A stretch of DNA of 64,000 bases from Ferruginibacter lapsinanis (GCF_020783315.1 NZ_CP086063.1:2158501-2222500), one strand, 5' to 3'; counted from the first letter of the stretch, positions 35,715 to 43,286 are shown. The notes: a model not told the origin generated them from the letters alone. Numbers and translations: made by a program.

Positions 35715-36773
35715 ATGAAAAAGATTCTGCTAATAGAGGATAATGATAATATTCGGGAAAGTACAGCTGAAATTCTTGAAATGACACAATATGATGTAAT
35801 AACGGCAGAAAACGGAAAGATAGGGGTAGAGCTGGCCTTGAAAGAAAAACCTGATCTTATCATTTGCGATATTATGATGCCGTTGTTAGATGGTTATGGG
35901 GTGCTTCATATGCTACAGAAAAATGATGCTACCAAAAATGTTCCTTTCATTTTTCTTACGGCAAAAGCAGATCGATCAGATTTTAGAAAGGGCATGGAAG
36001 GCGGGGCGGATGATTATGTTACCAAACCATTTAATGTTACTGAATTACTTAGTGCTGTAGAGATACGATTGAAAAAGGCAGCGCAAATAAAAAGTGAGCT
36101 TACTGAAAATGTAGATGGTGTAGTAGTAAAACCAAATGAAAATAAAAAATACGACAGTTTAGAAGAGTTGATAAGTGGCCGGAATATTGTAAAATATAAA
36201 AAGAAGCAGTTGGTTTTTTTGGAAGGCAGTCGCCCTAATTCTTTGTTTTATGTGCAAAAGGGTAAAGTCAAAACATATAAGACAAACGAAGATGGAAAAG
36301 GGTTAGTTGTGGGGCTATATAATGAAGGAGATTTCTTGGGACATCTTGCTTTGTTTGAAAACACCAATTACCACGAAACAGCTGAAGCAATGGAAGCCAC
36401 AGAATTGGCTGTTATCCCCAGAGAAGATTTTGAGGAAATACTGGAAAGCAATCACGAGGTAATTCGCAAGTTTACTCAACTACTTGCAAAGAATATTTCA
36501 GAAAAGGAAATTCAATTATTGGGGCTTGCATATAATTCACTTCGAAGAAAAGTGGCGGATGCGTTGGTTGCATTAAATAAAAAATACAATGCAACAGAAA
36601 AGGAAAACTTTTCTATCGGTATAAGCAGGGATAATCTGGCAGCGATAGCCGGTACAGCTACCGAGTCTCTCATCAGAACGCTAGGTGATTTTAAAAATGA
36701 AAAATTAATTGATATTGTAAATGGATCTATTATAATTTTAAATGAGAAAAAACTGGAGCGTATTATAAATTGA
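35715..36773 (+). CDS. Response regulator receiver fused to a Crp/Fnr-type DNA-binding protein
   Basis: 352 aa; the start at 35715 gives the normal receiver N-terminus MKKILLIEDND, whereas an ATG at 35652 adds 21 unrelated residues. Receiver: E8, D9, phospho-acceptor D52 in IICDIMMP, FLTAKAD, VTKPF. A cyclic-nucleotide-binding-like domain follows (FLEGSRPNSLFYVQKGKVK, EGDFLGHLALF); the Arg-Ser/Thr-Ala cAMP motif is replaced by HETA, so cAMP binding is unlikely. The Crp winged helix ends it (ISRDNLAAIAGTATESLIRTLGDFKNE), keeping the E and R recognition residues. No Cys cluster as in FNR. Best candidate to bind the TGAY-N4-RTCA boxes nearby. Confidence 0.92.
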   Translation: MKKILLIEDNDNIRESTAEILEMTQYDVITAENGKIGVELALKEKPDLIICDIMMPLLDGYGVLHMLQKNDATKNVPFIFLTAKADRSDFRKGMEGGADDYVTKPFNVTELLSAVEIRLKKAAQIKSELTENVDGVVVKPNENKKYDSLEELISGRNIVKYKKKQLVFLEGSRPNSLFYVQKGKVKTYKTNEDGKGLVVGLYNEGDFLGHLALFENTNYHETAEAMEATELAVIPREDFEEILESNHEVIRKFTQLLAKNISEKEIQLLGLAYNSLRRKVADALVALNKKYNATEKENFSIGISRDNLAAIAGTATESLIRTLGDFKNEKLIDIVNGSIIILNEKKLERIIN

Positions 36774-36780
36774 GTAATAC

Positions 36781-37410
36781 TTATCTTTTAATGATTCCGT
36801 TCTCTGCCATGTTGCCTACTATCATCTTACCATATTCATGAGCAAGTTCTTCGGCTGAACTTGGATTGAATGATCTGGTTTGAACTGAGTAAAGTAATTC
36901 TTTACTTTGTAAGTCGTAGAAATTACTTTCCCAAAAGTATTTAGTATCAACCATGTAATACCCTGGAGTATATATCCTGTCATAAATAGTAGAATAATAA
37001 CCCCAAAAATGCCTGTGATATACTGAGTAAGGAGAATAATAAACATTTCCCGGAACATAATATTTCTCTCTTTGTTTGTCGAGCAGCACAATGGTGATCA
37101 CTGCGTCTATGCCACTGTTATAGAGTTTTTCTACAACTTCGCTCTCTTTCATATTTTCAAAAGATTTCGGGCCATATTCCTTAAGAGATGAAACACTTGT
37201 GTAACCGTGTTCAGCCAAATCGCCGGTTAAATGATCTTCCATTTTTTCACGGAGATTCCGGTTATTGTTATTTATCAGGCCCACCACCATTATTTTGTTA
37301 TATGTTTTATCAGGTATTGTGGCAGCTTTCCAAGAATTTGTAATTCGGGAAGTGGAGCAGCTTAATATAAAAAGAAGCAATATGCTCATTATAATTGATT
37401 GCGTCTTCAT
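36781..37410 (-). CDS. Lipoprotein of unknown function, member of the two-box regulon
   Basis: 209 aa. Lipoprotein signal (LLFILSCSTSR). The fold looks like DUF4136-type proteins (SWKAATIPDKTYNKIMVVGLINNNNRNLREKMEDHL, GIDAVITIVLLD), with a Tyr-rich insert YVPGNVYYSPYSVYHRHFWGYYSTIYDRIYTPGYY and a C-terminus with ELLYSVQTRSFNPSSAEELAHEYGKMI. Convergent with the RR-Crp gene, seven bases apart. Confidence 0.8.
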   Translation of the reverse strand: MKTQSIIMSILLLFILSCSTSRITNSWKAATIPDKTYNKIMVVGLINNNNRNLREKMEDHLTGDLAEHGYTSVSSLKEYGPKSFENMKESEVVEKLYNSGIDAVITIVLLDKQREKYYVPGNVYYSPYSVYHRHFWGYYSTIYDRIYTPGYYMVDTKYFWESNFYDLQSKELLYSVQTRSFNPSSAEELAHEYGKMIVGNMAENGIIKR

Positions 37411-37429
37411 AATGTATTAGTTTAGAACA

Positions 37430-37494
37430 ACAAGGTACTGTAACAGATAAATCATCACAATGATCATTGTCAGCGAAAACAGCAATTGTTATCA
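37430..37494 (-). promoter_or_regulatory. Two-box FNR-like site and -7 element of the lipoprotein gene
   Basis: Proximal box TGATCATTGTCA (37461-37472, perfect), distal half-box CAATTGTTATCA (37483-37494), 22 bp apart. -7-like TACCTTGT from 37437 to 37430, 29.5 bp from the proximal centre. Confidence 0.65.
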
Positions 37495-37551
37495 CAGAAA
37501 TTACACGCTGATTAAAATGCTTACATTATACAGGACTATTTTACCAGGATC

Positions 37552-37584
37552 AAAAAAGCCCCGGCACAGGATGCACCGGGGCTT
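37552..37584 (-). terminator. Rho-independent terminator of hsp20
   Basis: 9-bp GC-rich stem (37556-37564 with 37576-37584) followed on the minus strand by a T-tract (37557-37552), 19 bp after the hsp20 stop. Confidence 0.85.
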
Positions 37585-37602
37585 AACCTTAGTGGAAGAC
37601 GA

Positions 37603-38049
37603 TTATTTTACAACAATATGTTTACTTGTTGCAATTTTTTTTGCTTCTTCTTTTTTTGGTAGACTGATGTTTAAAATACCATCTACATATTTAGCGTCGA
37701 TCTTTTCCTTGTTTACATCTTCAGGCAATGTAAAGCTTCTGCTAAAAGATGAATAGTTATACTCGTTACGAGTATACTTTGTTTCTTTTTCTTCTTTTTT
37801 TTCTTCTTTTTCGCAACTGATGGTGAGCATATTGCCATCTACATCAATATTGAAATCATCTTTTTTCATACCAGGAACAGCTAGTGATACTTTGAAGTCG
37901 TCTTTGCTTTCAGCTATGTTAACGGCGGGCATACTTAAAACCCCTCCCATAAATCCTCCGTTATCAAACCATTCGTTCCAGGGACGAAAAAAATCGCCAA
38001 ATAAAGTTGGTAGTGTTTCACCACTTCTGGTTAATGCTTTTGTTGTCAT
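37603..38049 (-). CDS. Hsp20 small heat-shock protein (alpha-crystallin family)
   Basis: 148 aa with the start at 38049, which is preceded by a full AAGGAGG ribosome-binding site (38061-38055) at five bases; a longer frame to 38091 would run through that site. The alpha-crystallin domain spans about 40-148 (VNIAESKDDFKVSLAVPGMKKDDFNIDVDGNMLTI, FTLPEDVNKEKIDAKYVDGILNISLPKKEE). Holdase chaperone. The consensus Shine-Dalgarno is unusual for Bacteroidota and suggests strong translation. Confidence 0.94.
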   Translation of the reverse strand: MTTKALTRSGETLPTLFGDFFRPWNEWFDNGGFMGGVLSMPAVNIAESKDDFKVSLAVPGMKKDDFNIDVDGNMLTISCEKEEKKEEKETKYTRNEYNYSSFSRSFTLPEDVNKEKIDAKYVDGILNISLPKKEEAKKIATSKHIVVK

Positions 38050-38178
38050 AATAACCTCCTTGTTTTTTAATTTTTTTAAAATAATGTGCAATAAAAACTG
38101 TTTAATCAGTGATCAAAGGTTACGGGAAGCATAAAAATGAATATGGGCTGGGCTAAAAAATCATTGAAATATAAATGG

Positions 38179-38412
38179 TTATCTTCTTTCATCCGCCAAT
38201 TCCATCTTATCCATTATGCTTTCTTTAAAATCAGACATTTTTTCTTTTCCTAGTGCTATTTTTTCTTTAATTGTGTCTGCTGCTTTTTTTCTGGCATCCG
38301 AAATCTTTCTTCTTGTTTCAGATCCTTTGTCTGGGGCAAATAATACTCCTAATAGCCCTCCCACAGCCATTCCTGCTCCAAGGGCAATAAGTATTTTATT
38401 ATAAGTTTTCAT
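38179..38412 (-). CDS. YtxH-domain stress protein
   Basis: 77 aa. One N-terminal membrane helix (ILIALGAGMAVGGLLGVLFAPDKGSETRRKI), then a charged amphipathic helix, the standard YtxH layout. Members are general-stress proteins of unknown mechanism. Preceded by a two-box FNR-like promoter. Confidence 0.88.
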   Translation of the reverse strand: MKTYNKILIALGAGMAVGGLLGVLFAPDKGSETRRKISDARKKAADTIKEKIALGKEKMSDFKESIMDKMELADERR

Positions 38413-38450
38413 ATGCTGAATGTTTAAATGAATAAAATATAATTACACCG

Positions 38451-38515
38451 CTAAAGTATTTTTAAGGTACAAGATGGTAAATGATTGCCAATAGAATAAC
38501 GGCTGATTGTGGTCA
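38451..38515 (-). promoter_or_regulatory. Two-box FNR-like site and -7 element of ytxH
   Basis: Distal box TGATTGTGGTCA (38504-38515, perfect), proximal TGATTGCCAATA (38482-38493), 22 bp apart; -7-like TACTTTAG from 38458 to 38451, 29.5 bp from the proximal centre. The same TACTTTAG occurs in the first DUF892 promoter. Confidence 0.7.
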
Positions 38516-38620
38516 ATATGAATAATAAAAAACTGATAGGATTCAATAGTTGCTATGTGGATGATGGAGGATGTGTTTTACAATTCGATATCTGCTGGTG
38601 TAACAATTTTTTATACTGAT

Positions 38621-38677
38621 AAACGAAGAGCCGGATAGAAATCCAGCTCCGATTAAATCCAATTCCTATGAAAAACC
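38621..38677 (-). ncRNA. Putative small RNA with terminal hairpin, regulon member
   Basis: A regulated promoter (38682-38746) points into a stretch with no convincing ORF. A transcript starting near 38677 would reach a hairpin at 38649-38628 (9-bp stem with one GU pair, loop TTCT) followed by TTCGTTTA, a weak U-tract. Length about 57 nt if it stops there. A TTG-started 39-codon frame crosses the hairpin but looks unlikely. Confidence 0.35.
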
Positions 38678-38681
38678 AAGA

Positions 38682-38746
38682 CGAAGGTAGACGCACAATA
38701 TCTATGTAGTAATGACTGTAATCAGCAAAAAAAATGATTATAGGAT
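38682..38746 (-). promoter_or_regulatory. Two-box FNR-like site and -7 element of the small RNA
   Basis: Proximal box TGACTGTAATCA (38713-38724, perfect), distal TGATTATAGGAT (38735-38746, left arm only), 22 bp apart; -7-like TACCTTCG from 38689 to 38682, 29.5 bp from the proximal centre. No start codon follows at a normal distance. Confidence 0.55.
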
Positions 38747-38805
38747 ATCAGGTTAAAGGGTTTACGGATATTGAGTGAAGAAAAAATGCTTTAAATGATT
38801 GCAAT

Positions 38806-38831
38806 AAAAAAAGCGGGAATTTCTTCCCGCT
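38806..38831 (-). terminator. Rho-independent terminator of the putative 210-nt RNA
   Basis: Stem 38813-38819 with 38824-38830 (GCGGGAA/TTCCCGC, loop of four), extended by an A-T pair, then seven T on the minus strand (38812-38806). No minus-strand ORF precedes it for more than 350 bp, so it must end a non-coding transcript. Confidence 0.85.
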
Positions 38832-39014
38832 CTCTTACGAATTTGGCAGTTATTGGTTTTTTAACACCACTTACTCTGCCTTTCTCTTACCTAGTTCGGA
38901 GCCGTTGAAATGCAATAATAGTTTTTATTCTATCCTTTCAGTAAGTCAGTTTGGAGCCTTTTACAACCTTTATATCTGACCGGCCTATTGCATCGACTTG
39001 CTTCGTACTAAACT
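38806..39014 (-). ncRNA. Putative non-coding RNA of about 210 nt, regulon member
   Basis: It has both ends: a two-box promoter with TATCTTTA -7 element (39019-39084) upstream and a clean rho-independent terminator at 38831-38806. No ORF of useful length lies between them on this strand. The sequence holds two copies of GGCTCC(A/G)AACT 55 nt apart (38958-38948 and 38903-38893) and a possible long-range helix of about 10 bp between the GATGCAATAG and TATTATTGCATTT segments. No known RNA family was recognised; the size would suit a 6S-like or riboregulatory RNA. Confidence 0.5.
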
Positions 39015-39018
39015 GATG

Positions 39019-39084
39019 TAAAGATATAGCGAATCAAAAGCCCGAAAGAATGATTGCTGTCAATTATAATAATGTTTGTGGTCA
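39019..39084 (-). promoter_or_regulatory. Two-box FNR-like site and -7 element of the putative 210-nt RNA
   Basis: Proximal box TGATTGCTGTCA (39051-39062, perfect), distal TGTTTGTGGTCA (39073-39084, one base off), 22 bp apart; -7-like TATCTTTA from 39026 to 39019, 30.5 bp from the proximal centre. Confidence 0.65.
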
Positions 39085-39165
39085 ACCTTTTTTTGAAATA
39101 TGTCTACACTCAATACTGTTGACTTCCTCATCTTCACGCTTCTCCGAAAAATGTCTTAAAAATGT

Positions 39166-39230
39166 TGATCACAATCACAATAAATTTTGATGTGACTCAG
39201 TGTAATGGCGGCTGACAAAGGCTACTTTAG
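39166..39230 (+). promoter_or_regulatory. Two-box FNR-like site and -7 element of the first DUF892-HPF operon
   Basis: Distal box TGATCACAATCA (39166-39177, perfect), proximal TGATGTGACTCA (39188-39199, one base off), 22 bp apart; -7-like TACTTTAG at 39223-39230, 29.5 bp from the proximal centre. The predicted start lies about 15 bp before the ATG. Confidence 0.7.
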
Positions 39231-39249
39231 TTGCATAAAATGTAGCAAT

Positions 39250-39765
39250 ATGAAATACGCAAATGATATCGCAACGTTGCAAGATCTAATGTTATTGCAA
39301 CTCAAAGGATTATATGATACAGAAATGCAATGGTCGTCAGCGATGGGAGAGTTGGCGTCAAAAATATCTTCTTCTGAGCTGGTAAGATTATTCAGAGAAA
39401 GCGGACAGATCGCTGCTAAACATGCCCGTGTCATTCAGAATATATTAAAACAGTTTGGAGAAAACGCTGTAGCACCTAAAAACATTATTGCTCGTGATCT
39501 TATCAAAGAGTTTGATGAATTGTGCGAAAGTGCTGCAGATGATGAAGTACTTAATGCCGGATTGATCGTTTCACACCAGAGTATGAATCATTACAAAATT
39601 GTCCGGTATGGTAGTGTCGCTTCTTTTGCTCGTTTGTTGCGAATGGAAAAGATAGCTACTTTTTTACATGAAATAATGGAAGAAGAAAAAAGGGATGATA
39701 AGGCACTTACTGAATTGGCGGAAGAAAAAATTAATGTAAAGGCAAAATTTGTGTACTTACTCTAA
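39250..39765 (+). CDS. DUF892 (YciE/YciF) ferritin-like stress protein
   Basis: 171 aa; the start at 39250 (MKYANDIATLQDLML) fits the family, while the ATG at 39205 lies before the predicted transcription start. Four-helix ferritin-like fold with LKGLYDTEMQWSSAM, SGQIAAKHARVIQ, VSHQSMNHYKIVRYGSVASFARLL and FLHEIMEEEKRDDKAL giving Glu/His metal ligands. YciE/YciF proteins are stress-induced; catalytic role unclear. HPF follows 11 bp later. A paralogue is at 45966-46490. Confidence 0.88.
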   Translation: MKYANDIATLQDLMLLQLKGLYDTEMQWSSAMGELASKISSSELVRLFRESGQIAAKHARVIQNILKQFGENAVAPKNIIARDLIKEFDELCESAADDEVLNAGLIVSHQSMNHYKIVRYGSVASFARLLRMEKIATFLHEIMEEEKRDDKALTELAEEKINVKAKFVYLL

Positions 39766-39776
39766 ATCTTACAGAT

Positions 39777-40106
39777 ATGACTATCGAAATTCATAATCCG
39801 CAAGGACTTTTACATAGTTGGGAGGTCGATTATTTAAAAGACAAATTATTAGAATTACATAAACGAGATACTGAGATTTCAAGGGCAGAAGTATATTTCA
39901 GAGAAGATCAGATCGCATTGGGGCACAAATATGTTTGTGAGATCGATATAACAATTTACGGCGACTCTTTCTTGATGAAAAGTAGTGCTAAAAGTTATTT
40001 ACAAGCTGCAAGAGAAACACTAAAGCATATAGAATGTAAGGTGGATGAATTAGTGTCAAAACGTAATATCCCGCCTGATGAGGTGACCAGCACAATTGAT
40101 ATTTGA
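39777..40106 (+). CDS. HPF/RaiA-family ribosome hibernation protein, short form
   Basis: 109 aa. The beta-alpha-beta-beta-beta-alpha pattern matches HPF/YfiA: YLKDKLLELHKRDTEISRAEVYFRED, KYVCEIDITIYGDSFLMKSSAKSYLQAARETLKHIECKVDEL. Such proteins bind the 30S decoding site and silence or dimerise ribosomes in stress. There is no long-form C-terminal dimerisation domain. Co-transcribed with DUF892 under the two-box promoter. Sequence similarity to classic HPF is modest. Confidence 0.75.
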   Translation: MTIEIHNPQGLLHSWEVDYLKDKLLELHKRDTEISRAEVYFREDQIALGHKYVCEIDITIYGDSFLMKSSAKSYLQAARETLKHIECKVDELVSKRNIPPDEVTSTIDI

Positions 40107-40131
40107 TAATTTACGGTAACGTCAGAAATCT

Positions 40132-40497
40132 TTATTGACGTAGATATTTAGCAACAACTCGTAACAGTTCATCTCCCATATATGGCTTGGTAATATATTC
40201 ATCTGCTCCCAATAAAAGTCCGTCATTTATTTCAGTTTTTTCAAATCTGGCCGTTAAGAATATAAACGGGATTTTTTTTTCAGGAGTTATTGCTGACATT
40301 TTTTTTAAGACCTCGATCCCGTCCATTTCTGGCATCATTATGTCGCATATGATCAGGTCTGGATTGTCTTTCAAGGCGATCGCCACACCGCTTTTCCCGT
40401 CTTTTGCAGATACTACATGATAACTTGATAGTTCCAGTATCTCTTTGGTGTTTTCAAGCATTATTTCATTGTCCTCTATCAGTAGAATTGTTTTCAC
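40132..40497 (-). CDS. Stand-alone response-regulator receiver domain
   Basis: 121 aa, receiver only. E8, D9, phospho-acceptor D52 in IICDIMMP, FLTARFE and ITKPY are present. It is clearly related to the receiver of the RR-Crp fusion at 35715, with the same IEDN start and NPDLIICDIMMP block. It sits just downstream of the histidine kinase on the same strand but has its own two-box promoter. It may act as phosphate sink or relay. Confidence 0.93.
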   Translation of the reverse strand: MKTILLIEDNEIMLENTKEILELSSYHVVSAKDGKSGVAIALKDNPDLIICDIMMPEMDGIEVLKKMSAITPEKKIPFIFLTARFEKTEINDGLLLGADEYITKPYMGDELLRVVAKYLRQ

Positions 40498-40555
40498 TTT
40501 AATTAATTTAAAAATAAAAATGGAAAGTTTTCATGATTTGGGCCTATTGCTGTCA

Positions 40556-40620
40556 CGAAGTTGGCAAAAACTTATTCTTCATGGAATGACAGTCATCAGC
40601 AAATAGAGAAATTGTGATCA
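40556..40620 (-). promoter_or_regulatory. Two-box FNR-like site and -7 element of the orphan receiver
   Basis: Proximal box TGACAGTCATCA (40587-40598, perfect), distal AAATTGTGATCA (40609-40620, right arm only), 22 bp apart; weak -7-like CAACTTCG from 40563 to 40556, 29.5 bp away. The distal box overlaps the stop codon of the kinase gene. Confidence 0.6.
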
Positions 40621-43242
40621 ATAATTATTTTGTTCGGTTACCGGCAGTTGAAATGAAAATTTAGTGCCTTTGTTCAATGTGCTTGAAAATTGTATGCGAC
40701 CGCCCAATATATCCAGGTATTTTTTTGCTATGTGAAGTCCCATGCCCGTTCCCTGAATTGTAGCTGCATTATTAGCTCTGAAAAATGTTTGAAAAAGATG
40801 TTCTTGATCTTCTTTTGGAATACCAATACCTTCATCTTTTATAGTGAATTGCATTTGACCATTATTCACGGTAGTGGTTATCCATATCTTTTTTCCTTCT
40901 GACGAATATTTAACAGCATTAGAAAGAAGGTTAATGATGATATGTCTAAGGTTATGTTTATCCGAATTAATAAGACTTAGTTCGCCTCGATGTTTGTATA
41001 CAATCGTTTGCCCTTTTTTAATAATGGGTTGAATCTCATTGATGAGACTGTTACAGAATTCTTTCAGGCAAAATTCAGAAAATGTATTTTGTATTTTACC
41101 TTCTTCTATTTTACCCAGTGATAAAAAGTCATTTAGTATATCGGTAAGTATATTGACAGATTCGGTTATACGGTCGATGTGTTTTTGTACTTTTTCATCA
41201 TCTCTTAAACTGTTGTACTTTGAAATAAGATAAGAAGATGAAAGAATGCCGCTAAGTGGAGTCCTGAATTCATGTGAAGCAATGGAGACAAATTTAGTTT
41301 TCAGGTTATTGAGTTCCCGTTGTTTTTCAAGCGTACGCAAAATTTCTTCTTCAGATTTTTTCCTATCTGTGATATTCTGTATCACTACCAGTATCTGAAT
41401 AGCAGTATCCTCTTCAATTCTCAGGGGAACAGCATTGACTGAATAGATCTGCTCGTTCAGTTTCACATCAAATGAACAACTTTCTCCCTGAAATACTTTT
41501 TCTAAAAAGGGAGCCGCATAATTTGCTGCTTCCGGAGAGGTGTTGTAAAATATTTTATTGCCTATATAATAGCTAGCCGGGTGTCCAAATTTTTTAAGTT
41601 CGCTTCCTCCTATGAATACATACTTTAGCTCTTTGTCGAGCACACCAATTATACCTTTGGGAAAATCTTTTGCAATTGTTTCCAGAAAGTTTAAGCTGCG
41701 TTTTAGTGTTTGCTGAGATTTCTGTATTTCTTTTGCTTCAATTAGTTCGGTGATATCTGTCATTATGCCTACAAAGTTGATCAGGTTCCCATCTTTGAAA
41801 ATAGGAGCAATATCTGAAGTGATCCATATCGGTTTACCTTCTTTTGTATAATTTAATAGTACTATACCTTTAGAAGCTTGCTTCAACTTTAACTGCCGGC
41901 TAATTTTTTTAACAGCATCTAAGTTGGTTAACTTTCCTTGTAAAACTCTTCCCGGAATTTTTCCTTTGATCTCTTCCAGTTTGTATCCTGTTAATTCTTC
42001 AAAGCTCTTATTAACCCATATTACTTTCCCGTAGCTGTCTGTAATAATAACAGCGTTATTGGTATGGCTGGCTACCCAGCTTAATTGCTCTATTTTTAAG
42101 TCCGATTCTTTTCCAAATGTATTATCCTGGACGATCCCGGTAAGTGTTGTGATCTTTGATTGAGTCCTTTTTACATTGCACGTAATCCGAACCCATTTCC
42201 TATTCTTTTTTATAGTCATTAGTTCCACTTCAATATCAAAATCTTTTCCATAATTTAATGCATCTTTTAATTTCTTTTGAACCAGTTTTCTCGATTCTTC
42301 AGTAAACATGTGCATCACTTTTCCAACTTCAGGTATAAAATCATTTTTTACATCAAATATTCTGTACATCTCATCAGTCCACATAAGTTTGTTGGTAAGA
42401 ACGTCCAATTCGTATCCACCCATTTGCCCCATCTTTTCGGCTTCCTGCAATAAGTCTTTGTATTTTTTGTTTTCAGAAATGTCACGAAATATTTTTACCA
42501 GGAACTTATTTCCGTCATCGTCAATAAATAAACTATTGTTGATACTGCAATCAATAAGATTTCCTTTTTTACAAATGATCTTTCTTTCTATATTTTTTTC
42601 TTTTCCTGATAAATATTGTTTGTGTAGAAATTCAGATTGCTTTCTCTCTTCGGGTACGATTATCTTTAGATAAGGTTTTCCGATCAATTCATTTTGCTTG
42701 TATCCAAGCATTCTATTCAAGCCGTCATTTACTTTTGCAAATCGTCCTCTGCTGTTTACAATGGCTATTCCGATATCTGATGTATGAAAAACCAGGTCGA
42801 TCAATTTTTGCGAATTATGTGATCCTGTATGGAGGTGTTGTTCTTGAGTGATATCGATCAAACTAAATGCGATCAGTTTAATTTTTTTGTTAGCCTGAAT
42901 GGTTGGTGTAAATGTGAAAATGAAAGAACGGATCTTTCCTCTTTTGTCAACTATATTGTATTCATCGGAAGTTGTAATTCCTTTTGTAGCACTATAAAAG
43001 TTTGACGTCAATATCTCAAAACCTTTTTTGGGGATTATGTTAAGAAAATTGTCATCAGTTTGATAGTTGAAATAAAAAAGGTCTCTGAGTAGTCGAACGG
43101 CTGTTTTGTTGCAAGAGAATATCTTGCCATTTGCATCAAGCAATACAAGCGCATCAGTATTTTTATAATTTTTGTTATCAGCAGAAAATATAGATGCCGC
43201 CTTAATTATCTCGGTAGTCATGGAATTGATGTTACAGGACAA
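40618..43242 (-). CDS. Multi-PAS soluble sensor histidine kinase
   Basis: 874 aa (867 if the ATG at 43221 is used). No membrane helix, so it is cytosolic. Four or five PAS-type domains fill residues 20-625 (for example IAIVNSRGRFAKVNDGLNRMLGY and AVIITDSYGKVIWVNKSFEELTGY). HisKA carries H657 in SIASHEFRTPLSG, and the ATPase domain shows NLLSNAVKYSSEGK, DEGIGIP and GTGMGLHIAKKYLDILGG. No receiver is fused. It probably phosphorylates the adjacent receiver and/or the RR-Crp fusion. Ligand unknown; PAS domains often bind haem or flavin. Confidence 0.93.
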   Translation of the reverse strand: MSCNINSMTTEIIKAASIFSADNKNYKNTDALVLLDANGKIFSCNKTAVRLLRDLFYFNYQTDDNFLNIIPKKGFEILTSNFYSATKGITTSDEYNIVDKRGKIRSFIFTFTPTIQANKKIKLIAFSLIDITQEQHLHTGSHNSQKLIDLVFHTSDIGIAIVNSRGRFAKVNDGLNRMLGYKQNELIGKPYLKIIVPEERKQSEFLHKQYLSGKEKNIERKIICKKGNLIDCSINNSLFIDDDGNKFLVKIFRDISENKKYKDLLQEAEKMGQMGGYELDVLTNKLMWTDEMYRIFDVKNDFIPEVGKVMHMFTEESRKLVQKKLKDALNYGKDFDIEVELMTIKKNRKWVRITCNVKRTQSKITTLTGIVQDNTFGKESDLKIEQLSWVASHTNNAVIITDSYGKVIWVNKSFEELTGYKLEEIKGKIPGRVLQGKLTNLDAVKKISRQLKLKQASKGIVLLNYTKEGKPIWITSDIAPIFKDGNLINFVGIMTDITELIEAKEIQKSQQTLKRSLNFLETIAKDFPKGIIGVLDKELKYVFIGGSELKKFGHPASYYIGNKIFYNTSPEAANYAAPFLEKVFQGESCSFDVKLNEQIYSVNAVPLRIEEDTAIQILVVIQNITDRKKSEEEILRTLEKQRELNNLKTKFVSIASHEFRTPLSGILSSSYLISKYNSLRDDEKVQKHIDRITESVNILTDILNDFLSLGKIEEGKIQNTFSEFCLKEFCNSLINEIQPIIKKGQTIVYKHRGELSLINSDKHNLRHIIINLLSNAVKYSSEGKKIWITTTVNNGQMQFTIKDEGIGIPKEDQEHLFQTFFRANNAATIQGTGMGLHIAKKYLDILGGRIQFSSTLNKGTKFSFQLPVTEQNNY

Positions 43243-43253
43243 GGTTTATATAT

Positions 43254-43286
43254 TTTTTTCAACTTATCGGCGATAAGTTGAAAAAA
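43254..43286 (-). promoter_or_regulatory. Palindrome just before the kinase start codon
   Basis: 16-bp arms (43254-43269 and 43271-43286) around a single G, core CTTATCGGCGATAAG, flanked by T and A runs. It begins 12 bp before the kinase ATG, within the predicted 5' leader. Could be an operator, a translation-blocking stem or an attenuator. Confidence 0.5.

Noticed and set aside
38082..38119. Possible FNR-like site before hsp20 (AATCAGTGATCA at 38104-38115)
   Set aside because: Only a half box, no partner at 22 bp and no -7 element at the regulon distance.
38668..38709. Tiny 13-codon plus-strand frame starting MKNQDEGRR
   Set aside because: Too short, on the strand opposite the regulated promoter, and overlapping its -7 element.
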